From the NCBI RefSeq assembly GCF_000378445.1, contig NZ_KB899698.1:62001-126000 (forward strand): 64,000 nt of DNA, given 5' to 3'. Each line of letters begins with the position of its first letter. The stretch's first letter is position 1. This DNA comes from Deinococcus aquatilis DSM 23025. Lineage in GTDB: Bacteria > Deinococcota > Deinococci > Deinococcales > Deinococcaceae. Shown one piece after another: positions 7,282 to 14,669 of the stretch. Under the pieces are notes generated by a model. It saw nothing but the letters and a program-made list of their open reading frames with translations, did not search any database and was not told the DNA's origin. A program made the position numbers and the translations under genes.

Positions 7282-7303
7282 GGCCGAGCGCCTCGCGCTG
7301 GCC
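7282..7303 (-). promoter_or_regulatory. GGCC hairpin leader
   Basis: GGCCAGCGC-GAG-GCGCTCGGCC, 9 paired bases with one bulge, ending 10 bases before the ATG at 7271. Confidence 0.7.
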
Positions 7304-7310
7304 CCGACTG

Positions 7311-7589
7311 TCAGTTCAAGCACAGGCCGATGCCCTGGTACGCCGCCGGGGTGCCGTACGGTTGCACCATCCATGTCCGGTAACCGTCGAAAAAATAATC
7401 ACCCGGCTGAACCCGAACATGCCCTTCACTGTGGAGAAGCAGGACATCCCGGTGCGCGACGTTCAGACTCAGGGCGCCTGCCAAGGTCTCGCATGCTTCG
7501 GCAGGAGTGGGTCGAGTGACGACCGCTTCGGCGAGCGTCTGGGTGTCGGAACCGTTCGGACGATGAAGGACGAGATAGTAGTAAGGCAT
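7311..7589 (-). CDS. Hypothetical protein
   Basis: 92 residues, MPYYYLVLHRPNGSDTQ then LSLNVAHRDVLLLHSEGHV and GDYFFDGYRTWMVQPYG. Appears to be a small alpha/beta protein; no family recognised. The hairpin leader at 7598-7617 fixes the start. Confidence 0.65.
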   Translation of the reverse strand: MPYYYLVLHRPNGSDTQTLAEAVVTRPTPAEACETLAGALSLNVAHRDVLLLHSEGHVRVQPGDYFFDGYRTWMVQPYGTPAAYQGIGLCLN

Positions 7590-7597
7590 AGAAGTCA

Positions 7598-7617
7598 GTG
7601 GCCCAACACAGGGCCAC
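7598..7617 (-). promoter_or_regulatory. GGCC hairpin leader
   Basis: GTGGCCC-TGTGTT-GGGCCAC; inner GGCC ends 10 bases before the ATG at 7589. Confidence 0.8.
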
Positions 7618-7630
7618 AGGTGCAGGGAGG

Positions 7631-7942
7631 TCAGTCCATGTCAGGGTGACACAGCCCACCGAGGTGTTTGACAAATTGGCCGGGCGGAGATTTCTGCACG
7701 AGAGAAATCAGCAAGGGGAGTGGATGCCCCAGGACGCGCTCGACATCTGCAGCGAGTTCCGTCAACCCGTACGTGCTCTTGCCGGCCGGATGCTCGAACA
7801 TGCTGTCGTAGATCGGGTCAGCGTCCGGGGAACGAAGATCGAAGACATCCAAGAAGTGCACGCTCAGGGCTGGATCGTATCCGGCGGCGAGTTGGACGAA
7901 ACGGCCGTGGGCGTCCAGGGCGTTGATCATCAGGCGGCTCAT
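7631..7942 (-). CDS. Hypothetical protein, first gene of the hairpin module
   Basis: 103 residues, MSRLMINALDAHGRFVQLAA then SVHFLDVFDLRSPDADPIYD. No recognised domain. As the most upstream minus-strand gene it probably follows the main promoter in the AT-rich stretch 7990-8200. A bulged hairpin at 7953-7973 sits at the standard distance. Confidence 0.65.
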   Translation of the reverse strand: MSRLMINALDAHGRFVQLAAGYDPALSVHFLDVFDLRSPDADPIYDSMFEHPAGKSTYGLTELAADVERVLGHPLPLLISLVQKSPPGQFVKHLGGLCHPDMD

Positions 7943-7952
7943 ACGCACTCCG

Positions 7953-7973
7953 GGCACGCGCCCCGCGTGGGCC
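7953..7973 (-). promoter_or_regulatory. GGCC-type hairpin leader (bulged)
   Basis: GGC(CC)ACGCG-GGG-CGCGTGCC on the minus strand, 8 pairs with a two-base bulge, ending 10 bases before the ATG at 7942. Confidence 0.6.
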
Positions 7974-7984
7974 AAAGATGGAAA

Positions 7985-8280
7985 ACACCCGCCTCAGATA
8001 ACACTCATGGATAGGATCACAGGTATGATTTGTAACTTACACTAGTTGACGCATTAAACCAAAGTATAGAATCAAGTTTAAAAAACGTGACATGTAAACC
8101 CTGCACGCCCCGCCACACGAAAAAAACGCAACTCTGAAACCACCCAAAACGACAACTACGTGTCAGTTAAATGTAAAGCCCCATTTTATGTAAACGTAAA
8201 CCAGACTACACAATTTGAGGTCAGCTTGGACGGACTATTTCCCTCATAAACAGACCTCTTTTCACACCATCGCACCCCCA
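7985..8280. other. AT-rich divergent intergenic region
   Basis: About 300 bases of low G+C with repeated GTAAA/TAAAC words, between the minus-strand hairpin module and the plus-strand gene at 8451. It probably holds the promoter(s) of the module; I cannot assign -35/-10 boxes with confidence. Confidence 0.4.
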
Positions 8281-8364
8281 GTTTCCTGATTGACAACTGC
8301 GGTTTCCTGATTCGCAACCGCAGTTTCCTGATCGACAACTGCGGTTTCCTGATTCGCAACTGCG
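8281..8364. repeat. Four tandem 21-bp repeats
   Basis: Units at 8281, 8302, 8323 and 8344, each GTTTCCTGATTSRCAACYGC plus one base, with no spacers. The 21-bp period is two helical turns, so sites would lie on one face of DNA. Candidate operator, partition site or iteron set; the ParB-like protein and the HTH protein at 8451 are the closest candidate binders. Confidence 0.8.
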
Positions 8365-8421
8365 CTTGCTGGAATGGCAAGTGCTCTGAGCCCCTCTCCC
8401 CTCAACGGTGGCGCACTTCGC

Positions 8422-8450
8422 GTCACCCCAAGCGCCCGCACACTTAAGCC
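8422..8450 (+). promoter_or_regulatory. Signature-B leaderless promoter
   Basis: GTCACC at -29 to -24, GCAC at -13, T at -7; the ATG at 8451 is exactly +1. Confidence 0.7.
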
Positions 8451-8912
8451 ATGCCACCTTATACCGCACAAGATTTAGCTCAGCGTCTCCACCTCACCCG
8501 CAGCGTCATCACGCGCTGCTTGCACGCCTACGAAGAGGCCGCCAACCTCACCCTGCCGCGTGACCCGCTCTCCGGACGCTTCTACCAACTGGACACGCCC
8601 ACGTTTGAATTGATGGTCAAGCTCATTCAAGAATGTCAACAGAACAAGACCTCCCTGATCTCCGGCGTGCGTCTCGCCACTCGACTGATCACGCAAAAGC
8701 TCGTGACGGTTTCGTATGTCGCCCTTGACCCAACCACTCAGCCTCCCCAGGCCCGCACGCTGGAAGACTTGACCAACGCCGAACTCCGCCACGCACTCGT
8801 GGACACCACCGACCGCCTGTGGAAATTGACTGAGCACCTCACCCGCTCATTGCCCCGCGTGACCCCGGCACCCGCACCCGTCACGCCTGCCGCCGTCCAC
8901 CGCCCCGACTGA
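8451..8912 (+). CDS. Putative HTH DNA-binding protein
   Basis: 153 residues. The N-terminus (YTAQDLAQRLHLTRSVITR, then CLHAYEEAA) looks like a MerR/helix-turn-helix head, followed by a helical middle and a proline-rich tail. Likely a regulator; it lies next to the 21-bp tandem repeats and has a signature-B promoter giving a leaderless start. It is followed by a strong 28-bp palindromic terminator. Confidence 0.65.
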   Translation: MPPYTAQDLAQRLHLTRSVITRCLHAYEEAANLTLPRDPLSGRFYQLDTPTFELMVKLIQECQQNKTSLISGVRLATRLITQKLVTVSYVALDPTTQPPQARTLEDLTNAELRHALVDTTDRLWKLTEHLTRSLPRVTPAPAPVTPAAVHRPD

Positions 8913-8930
8913 AGCTCGGTCTCAAATAGA

Positions 8931-8958
8931 ACAGGAGGATGCACGTGCATCCTCCTGT
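8931..8958. terminator. Perfect 28-bp palindrome terminator
   Basis: ACAGGAGGATGCAC and its exact reverse complement, no loop insertion; between the convergent genes 8451 and 8983, so it may serve both strands. Confidence 0.7.
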
Positions 8959-8982
8959 CTTCTGCGTTGCTTTGCCTTGAGG

Positions 8983-10017
8983 TCAACCGGTCAAGGTGGT
9001 CTCGCGTGCCGTCCATCGTCCCGCCTGCGCCACACTGACCTGTATCCCGTTCGGCAACCGCCCTGCCGCCACTGCTTCAAACGCTGAGGCGAGTTGCTCG
9101 AAGACCACATACTCGCCGCGCCCCCGCACCAGAATGCCCAGCGACGCGATAGGTGGGCCGGTCAAGCCTGCCTCGTTGCGTTTGATCAACGGCCAGAGGG
9201 TGCGCTCCTCGGCTTCCTCGTACGCACTGGCCAGACTGCCCGCGTGCCAGGTCATCACTGTCCGCGCTCCTCGCGAACGCGCGTAAGCAATTGCTCTGGC
9301 ATCCTCTGGACTGCTTACCTCATCCACCACCATCCACCGGGGCTGAAAGTTCTTCACCGTCTGATTCAGTTTCGGAAACTGCTGCGTCGGATCCCCGATC
9401 ATCACTCGACTCAACCAGTCCGTGGTCGGATGCGGCACTTCCCCGTCGCCCAAGATCTCGTTCGATGAATCGTTCACGAACAACCGCCCCGCGAACCGCT
9501 CCCCTAAGATTCGGAGCACGTCGCGGAGGAGCGCCGTCTTCCCGGAACCCGGCAGACCCAGGATGATCAAGCCATCTTCTGCCCACTCGATCCATTCCCG
9601 GAGCGGTTCTGCTAATCCCGCGAACGCTTTCGCCACTCGGACGGTGACCAGGTTCGTGTGCCCGGCCGTACTCGCCATCCGCCCGAACCGGTGCAACGCC
9701 CCCTCCAATCCGAGACGGCCATCCGCTCGCCACTGCCCGACCGCATCCAGAATCTCCATGTCATCCTTGTTCAAGATCACCGGGTAGATCACATGCGCAT
9801 GTCCGTACAGCACTTCCACTGGGCCATGCAACTGCATCTTGATCTCCTCGACCTCTCGAATCCGGCCCGCGACCAACGGCTTGACCCGTGGCGGCAGTTT
9901 CTCTAGGAGGTGTTCAAACTCCTGATCCGAACTCAGGTCGTAGACCGCTTGAGCTGCACACTGCACCTCCCGCGTGACCCGAGCAATCCCTGGCAAGATC
10001 CGGATCGCCTCGCTCAT
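8983..10017 (-). CDS. SpoIIIAA/Ycf45-type AAA ATPase in VirB11 position
   Basis: 344 residues. Walker A GLPGSGKTALLRD lies near residue 160. The following NDSSNEILGDGEVPHP, then RVMIGDPTQQF, NQTVKNFQPRWMVVDE and TVMTWHAGSL match the SpoIIIAA/Ycf45 (R3H-linked AAA) pattern (DTSNEIxGDGDIPHPAIG ... VIDE ... GTAHG) rather than canonical VirB11. SpoIIIAA is a distant relative of type II/IV secretion ATPases. It overlaps the upstream transglycosylase gene by ATGA in a secretion operon, so I infer it powers assembly or transfer there. The start at 10017 was chosen for that overlap. Confidence 0.8.
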   Translation of the reverse strand: MSEAIRILPGIARVTREVQCAAQAVYDLSSDQEFEHLLEKLPPRVKPLVAGRIREVEEIKMQLHGPVEVLYGHAHVIYPVILNKDDMEILDAVGQWRADGRLGLEGALHRFGRMASTAGHTNLVTVRVAKAFAGLAEPLREWIEWAEDGLIILGLPGSGKTALLRDVLRILGERFAGRLFVNDSSNEILGDGEVPHPTTDWLSRVMIGDPTQQFPKLNQTVKNFQPRWMVVDEVSSPEDARAIAYARSRGARTVMTWHAGSLASAYEEAEERTLWPLIKRNEAGLTGPPIASLGILVRGRGEYVVFEQLASAFEAVAAGRLPNGIQVSVAQAGRWTARETTLTG

Positions 10018-10505
10018 CGCTGCATCACCAGTCCACCGGAACGACGGATGGCGTCGTAGGTGCCCAGCACAAATTGCACATGTGCCACTCCACGTGCACT
10101 CGCGTACCCGGCCCGGACATTGCCCGGGCCATCGTGGTAGGCCAGGATCGCGTGCGGCCAATCCTGAAACAGCTCCCACATCTGCCGGAGGTATCGCGCG
10201 GAGCCGTACAGGTTTTGAGTGGGATCAAACGCGTTCGTCACCCCGAGCTCCCGAGCGGTGCCGGGCATGAGTTGCCCTAAGCCTTGAGCGCCGACCTCAC
10301 TGACGGCCGAGGTGCAGTACCGGGATTCAGCCCAGATCAAACTCACGAGCAAGTTCTTGGGCAGACCATAGGCACGTTCGGCTTGCGAGGAAGTCTGTAG
10401 CAGGGTGCTGGGGATTGCCCCGCATGCCCCCGCACTGGACAGGGCAGTGAAGAGGTACAAGGAAATCAACCGGCCCTTCAATCCCATGAAGCGCCGGAGC
10501 GTCAT
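10014..10505 (-). CDS. Lytic transglycosylase (VirB1-like)
   Basis: 163 residues with an N-terminal signal peptide (LISLYLFTALSSAGACG) and an SLT domain: the catalytic glutamate is in LIWAESRYCTSAVSEVGAQG, followed by LGQLMPGTARELGV and NLYGSARYLRQM. Such enzymes cut peptidoglycan so that the secretion channel can cross the wall. It is ATGA-coupled on both sides. The cysteine after the hydrophobic run could allow lipidation, but no clear lipobox is present. Confidence 0.9.
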   Translation of the reverse strand: MTLRRFMGLKGRLISLYLFTALSSAGACGAIPSTLLQTSSQAERAYGLPKNLLVSLIWAESRYCTSAVSEVGAQGLGQLMPGTARELGVTNAFDPTQNLYGSARYLRQMWELFQDWPHAILAYHDGPGNVRAGYASARGVAHVQFVLGTYDAIRRSGGLVMQR

Positions 10506-10711
10506 AGGTCATCGACCGTGTGGACATTGCCTCTCTTGAGCTGGCTGACACTCCGAGCGATCAGGGTGAGCAGCACCAGGGCCATGCCGCAAGCCACGCC
10601 TGTCATGCCCGCAGCCACTGACCAGAGTACCCAGGTCAGCAGGGCGAGGAGCAGCAAGAGTTCGTAACGAAAAGGGATCCGGGCCAACCATGCATCAAGT
10701 GTCATTTGCAT
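10502..10711 (-). CDS. Small two-helix membrane protein
   Basis: 69 residues with two hydrophobic helices (YELLLLLALLTWVLWSVAAG; TGVACGMALVLLTLIA) and a basic C-terminus. It heads the VirB1-like/ATPase operon and is probably an inner-membrane subunit of the apparatus, though no family is recognised. The signature-B promoter places +1 at the ATG of 10711. Confidence 0.75.
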   Translation of the reverse strand: MQMTLDAWLARIPFRYELLLLLALLTWVLWSVAAGMTGVACGMALVLLTLIARSVSQLKRGNVHTVDDL

Positions 10712-10740
10712 CTTTCCAGAGTGAGGCGGCTCGGGGTGAC
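10712..10740 (-). promoter_or_regulatory. Signature-B leaderless promoter
   Basis: GTCACC at -29, TCAC at -13 and T at -7 relative to the ATG at 10711. Confidence 0.7.
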
Positions 10741-10756
10741 GCGGCGTAAATCAAGC

Positions 10757-10790
10757 GTCACCCGGAACAGTTCGTCTCTATAGTGCGGCG
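10757..10790 (+). promoter_or_regulatory. Divergent promoter with TATAGT box
   Basis: GTCACC followed 16 bases later by TATAGT (10779-10784), whose last T is 7 bases before the ATG at 10791. It lacks the second TCAC, so it may be a partly related leaderless promoter. Confidence 0.6.
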
Positions 10791-11264
10791 ATGACGAATA
10801 CGAAGTACGCCAGGCCGGCCCTCACCGCACGACCTGACCTGCTCGCGCTCATGGACACTCGACCCCTCTGGAACCTCGAACAGTTGCGCACCCTCCTGAA
10901 CCTTGATGCTCCTGTGGTACAACATGTGCTCGCCGATCTCCTCGCACAAGGTGAGATCCGCTCCCGCTTTGTCGCCCCCGATCCCACAATCACTCCGGAA
11001 CCTCATTACAGCCTGAACCGCGCGCGGCCTGCGGGCCTCCCTGTTCGCCCCCGCTCGGTGATCGAAGAGCAGCTCTTGACCTTCTTACTTGGGCGCAAGG
11101 AAACCTTGAAGGGCATCTGCACTGCGCTTGATCACCCCAAGCTGAAGATCATTCACGCCCTGGCTTGGCTGGACGAACAAGAGCTGATCACCTGCACCTT
11201 CGTCGGACACCTCCCGATCTTCTCCCTGCCCTTGCCCACTGCATCATCCGTACGCACGGCTTAA
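10791..11264 (+). CDS. Putative winged-helix regulator
   Basis: 157 residues. Two winged-helix-like segments are visible: LWNLEQLRTLLNLDAPVVQH with VLADLLAQGEI, and VIEEQLLTFLLGRKETLKGI with IIHALAWLDEQELI. This looks like a duplicated small DNA-binding protein. Divergent from the secretion operon with 79 bases between, so it may control both directions. Followed by a 14-bp-stem terminator. Confidence 0.65.
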   Translation: MTNTKYARPALTARPDLLALMDTRPLWNLEQLRTLLNLDAPVVQHVLADLLAQGEIRSRFVAPDPTITPEPHYSLNRARPAGLPVRPRSVIEEQLLTFLLGRKETLKGICTALDHPKLKIIHALAWLDEQELITCTFVGHLPIFSLPLPTASSVRTA

Positions 11265-11270
11265 CGCCAC

Positions 11271-11308
11271 AGACGAGCGGCACCCACAACTTCAGGTGCC
11301 GCTCGTCT
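11271..11308. terminator. Strong inverted-repeat terminator
   Basis: A 14-bp perfect stem (AGACGAGCGGCACC and complement) with a 10-base loop, followed by TCTTT; between convergent genes. Confidence 0.8.
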
Positions 11309-11326
11309 GATCTTTAACAGGCCACT

Positions 11327-11803
11327 TCAGTTTTTCGCGTACCGCCGTTTCAGTACGTCCACCCTCGATACTGGCCCGGGCTTCGTAACCTCTCGCGCCC
11401 ACGTTTGTAACGGCGCGATCTTTGAGGCAGCCCGTGTGACTTCCACCGATCCAGCCCCTTCCTGATCCAGCGCCCGACCACTCACTGCCCATGCCCCATC
11501 CACTAAGACCCACGGCACAGGAATCTCGCCCGCGATCAAGTATGTATAGAGAGCGCCAGGTGCATGACTCACCGTCAAGAGGTAGCCGCCGGAACGCACA
11601 CTACTTTCGCGCGTAATCACGAACACCCGCGTTCCCCGGGCACTCGTGGCTTTCAGCGCCGTGGCCATATCCTCCCGCATCAAACCGGGTAGCACCGCGA
11701 TGACTTCCCGACGGGCATCGCGAATACTCCGCAAGGCATCCGTCACCGTGACGGCCTCCGCCATATTCAAGAGCAAAACGGCAACAGCAAGAATTCGTTT
11801 CAT
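11327..11803 (-). CDS. Exported phospholipase-D-like protein lacking HKD
   Basis: 158 residues with a signal peptide (MKRILAVAVLLLNMAEAV). The body (LRSIRDARREVIAVLP, LKATSARGTRVFVITR, PWVLVDGAWAVSGRALD) follows the layout of half a PLD domain, but the HxK(x4)D catalytic motif is absent, so it is probably non-catalytic. ATGA-coupled to virD4. It may be a periplasmic secretion-locus accessory. Confidence 0.5.
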   Translation of the reverse strand: MKRILAVAVLLLNMAEAVTVTDALRSIRDARREVIAVLPGLMREDMATALKATSARGTRVFVITRESSVRSGGYLLTVSHAPGALYTYLIAGEIPVPWVLVDGAWAVSGRALDQEGAGSVEVTRAASKIAPLQTWAREVTKPGPVSRVDVLKRRYAKN

Positions 11804-14598
11804 GGTTCCATCGTCTCAGCCGTGGGGGTGACCGCCGCATGTTCCTGCACGGCCGCATCCACCAGATGCGTCGCGGCTTGCTTGCGATCTCGGCGCGACT
11901 TGCGCGGCTCGGTGCTCGGGGTGAGCGCGGCCTCCCTCGCTTCCCGGATTGCCTGCGCGGTCACCGCTGGGGTACTCACCGGGATCAGCACCAACGTGCG
12001 CGTGCCGACCCGGCGATCCTTCAAGGTCAACGGCGTGCTCCCAAACATTTCCTTGAGCACCCCACGTGGGCATACCAGGAACGGCTGGGGCTGCTCCACT
12101 TCGAGACTGATCCCAGCTTCGACTTTGACGCCCAATGTGCTGGACTCTTCTAACACGGGCACGGGCTGAGGCTTCACCAATTCCAGGCTGGCCCGCACCT
12201 CCGGCAACTCGGCTCCTGCCGCCCTCAGTTCTTCTCGTAACGGATGGCCGTCAATGAACACACCGTTGTCCTGCATCCACCGCGTCACCGGCGCATGGTC
12301 AGGCAGGTCGACCAACTCCCGATGCAACTCTTCTGGGAGTTGCCGCATGGCGTCCTTGGTCACCCGCAATTCGGCTTTGGATTGATTGCGCTCCAGGTAA
12401 CCCATCATGGTCAAGGGCCGCACGAGTGTCTCGTGCTGCAACGCCTCGGGCAGTGAGGACACGCGCACACTGAACTGGCCCTCGACCAGACTGACTTGCC
12501 CGAAGGCCCCAACGACCTGCATCAACCAATCGAACAAGGCACTCACCGGCACATGCAGGACTGGAGTTGTCACGGCAATCGCTGGAAGGGAGGCAGCTCC
12601 GCCTGTCACTGCTGTGCCCGCTTCGTTCAGGGTCACTGCTGTGCCCGCCTGAGCTGAGACGGGCAATGCCGGCACGGGTCGGGGTGGTGCACCAATTAAC
12701 TTCCCATCCCGAATCAAGCCCATCGTGTACGCAATCAAACCTCCCGGACACCGCGCGACCGTCTCCAGGTACAACGCATTTAAGACATTCGTCCGGCTTC
12801 CAGGGGCAATCCCGAACCCCTCCACCGTCTTCATGCTCATCGGCGCGAGCTGCACCCGGATCGGGTGCTGCCCGTTCATGCGGATCACCGCTTCCCCTAA
12901 GGTGAACTCACTGAACTCCTCGTACGACAACAGGTCTCGCTCGACAAGTCTTGCCGTCGCACTCCGCCCCCCATCCACCAAGCTGGTGTTCTTCTCGCTG
13001 CCTGACACACTGACTTCCAGTGCGGTCGTCTTCCCGATCATGTCACTCACCATCCGGGCGTCATCCCCGTTGATCCCACGCGGGAACACCACCAAGCGGG
13101 CCACCACGTTCGTACTGATCGCCTTCCAGTACGTCTCCCCGTACACCAGTTGCCCCTGAGCATTGTTCTGAATGCCGAGGTGGTGGGCAATGTTGAACGA
13201 GCGCAAGGTGCCCATCGAACGCATCATGTAATTGAACTTCCCCATCGCAGGCAACTCGTCCATGTAATACGACAGGTGCACCCGCAGCTTCCCGCCCTGC
13301 TCGTCCGCCACCCGTAACGCGGCCTGATCAAACAGGCGCTTGTACAACCGGAACAGGATCTCGCCCGAGCCGTCCATCATGTTTTTCTGGTTCACGCCCA
13401 CCATCACGAGCGTGGGTTGCCGGAAGCAATCCTCCAGCGTCACCGTCTCGTGCGGCAGGCCGCTCGTAGCCCGCACCACTTCCGCATTGAAGAACACCTT
13501 CAACGCGGAGATGATCCCGTTCTTGGTCTCCGCCCAGTTCGCATCTCCAGCTTCTCGGTATCCAAGCAGCAATTGCCGGGCCTGCGCGTCATTGGCGTTC
13601 TCAATGAACTCCATCAGGGTGTCATCGGGTTTCAGGACATACGAAATGACGTCCGCGAACGAGACCTGATCGCCGTACTCCACGACCAACAGGTAGACCA
13701 GCATGGCGATCATGAAGCGCTTCTTGTCGTTGTAGTGCTTGCCTCGCTCCTCCGTGAATTCTGGAGGTGGGAACACGGCGTCTGCGACTTCCAGTGCATC
13801 GCTGGCACTGCGGACCCCAGCCAAGAGATTGACTCGTGCGCCAGTCGGCTCATACGGACTGAACAACACGACGCGCCGACCCCGCGCGTGCCAGTACCCG
13901 ATGCTCTCAAAAAACCCGGAATCCTTCTGCGGCCACTTCACGTCGAACACCACGCACGTCACGCCCAAGTGTGCCCCAAGAAATAAGGACGGCTGAAAGA
14001 ACGAGGTCGTCTTGCCACTCCGAATCCCGCCCCACACCAACGTGTTCTGACACCAGTCCTCTCTCGGCACGAACAACGGCGGCAACTCCTTCGTATCAAA
14101 GGTGTTCGCTCCAACCCCAGATTTCAAGTACCCCATGAACCCCACAAAGGGATCGGCACGGGAATCCTGTCCTGGGAGAAACCGGGTGAGGCGATCCTTG
14201 CGTTCCCACATAGCGAGGCCAGGATCTTTCTCCTGCACGGGGCGCTTCTTCGGCATGAGCCGCCAGACCAGGATGGAGAAGATCGGGGGCAGGAGGAGGA
14301 TCAGCCACCACCAGGCCATGCCGTCCCGGAACGCGCGAGACATCCACGGGCTGCACAAAGCATCTTGCCCACAGCCGACTGCGATGGCGATCCAGGCATC
14401 GCCCTCCACACCGAGACGGTCATCAATGCGGGTGTACTGCACGATCTGGCCGATCACATGAGCAACCACGTCACTGAACTGAACGAGCAACATGCCGATA
14501 GCCCCGATGGTGCCAACGACGAGTGTGGCGACGGGGGGCGTCATCGGGGGCAGGCGTGGGGCGGTGGGGGTGCCGACTTGTGGCGCGGTTCGAGTCAT
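11800..14598 (-). CDS. virD4: Type IV coupling protein (VirD4/TraG)
   Basis: 932 residues. N-terminal membrane helices (VATLVVGTIGAIGMLLV; WWLILLLPPIFSILVW), then Walker A GGIRSGKTTSFFQPS near residue 196, and Walker B YYMDELPAMGKF near 446, which identify the TraD/TraG ATPase. It docks substrates (DNA-protein complexes) to the channel. The C-terminal 300 residues, past the ATPase, are longer than in classic VirD4 and may carry substrate specificity. A GGAG site precedes the ATG. Confidence 0.92.
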   Translation of the reverse strand: MTRTAPQVGTPTAPRLPPMTPPVATLVVGTIGAIGMLLVQFSDVVAHVIGQIVQYTRIDDRLGVEGDAWIAIAVGCGQDALCSPWMSRAFRDGMAWWWLILLLPPIFSILVWRLMPKKRPVQEKDPGLAMWERKDRLTRFLPGQDSRADPFVGFMGYLKSGVGANTFDTKELPPLFVPREDWCQNTLVWGGIRSGKTTSFFQPSLFLGAHLGVTCVVFDVKWPQKDSGFFESIGYWHARGRRVVLFSPYEPTGARVNLLAGVRSASDALEVADAVFPPPEFTEERGKHYNDKKRFMIAMLVYLLVVEYGDQVSFADVISYVLKPDDTLMEFIENANDAQARQLLLGYREAGDANWAETKNGIISALKVFFNAEVVRATSGLPHETVTLEDCFRQPTLVMVGVNQKNMMDGSGEILFRLYKRLFDQAALRVADEQGGKLRVHLSYYMDELPAMGKFNYMMRSMGTLRSFNIAHHLGIQNNAQGQLVYGETYWKAISTNVVARLVVFPRGINGDDARMVSDMIGKTTALEVSVSGSEKNTSLVDGGRSATARLVERDLLSYEEFSEFTLGEAVIRMNGQHPIRVQLAPMSMKTVEGFGIAPGSRTNVLNALYLETVARCPGGLIAYTMGLIRDGKLIGAPPRPVPALPVSAQAGTAVTLNEAGTAVTGGAASLPAIAVTTPVLHVPVSALFDWLMQVVGAFGQVSLVEGQFSVRVSSLPEALQHETLVRPLTMMGYLERNQSKAELRVTKDAMRQLPEELHRELVDLPDHAPVTRWMQDNGVFIDGHPLREELRAAGAELPEVRASLELVKPQPVPVLEESSTLGVKVEAGISLEVEQPQPFLVCPRGVLKEMFGSTPLTLKDRRVGTRTLVLIPVSTPAVTAQAIREAREAALTPSTEPRKSRRDRKQAATHLVDAAVQEHAAVTPTAETMEP

Positions 14599-14624
14599 CA
14601 GAGATCTCCAAGAGGGGAAGCAGA

Positions 14625-14652
14625 AGAGGAGCTGGCTGTGAGCCGCTCCTCT
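14625..14652 (-). terminator. Hairpin between virB6- and virD4-like genes
   Basis: AGAGGAGC and its complement, 12-base loop; it may attenuate rather than end transcription because the operon continues. Confidence 0.5.
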
Positions 14653-14669
14653 CTGACAAAGGCGAGGTG

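Noticed and set aside
1683..7973. GGCC hairpins as ordinary intrinsic terminators
   Set aside because: No U-tracts, and their distance is fixed to the downstream start codon rather than to the upstream stop.
8281..8364. CRISPR or microsatellite
   Set aside because: Repeats abut with no spacers and have only four units.
8186..8471. Minus-strand ORFs over the 21-bp repeats
   Set aside because: Repeat period divisible by three keeps several frames open; no start signal, and they cross the promoter of 8451.
8983..10017. Canonical VirB11 label
   Set aside because: Motifs around and after the P-loop match SpoIIIAA/Ycf45 better.
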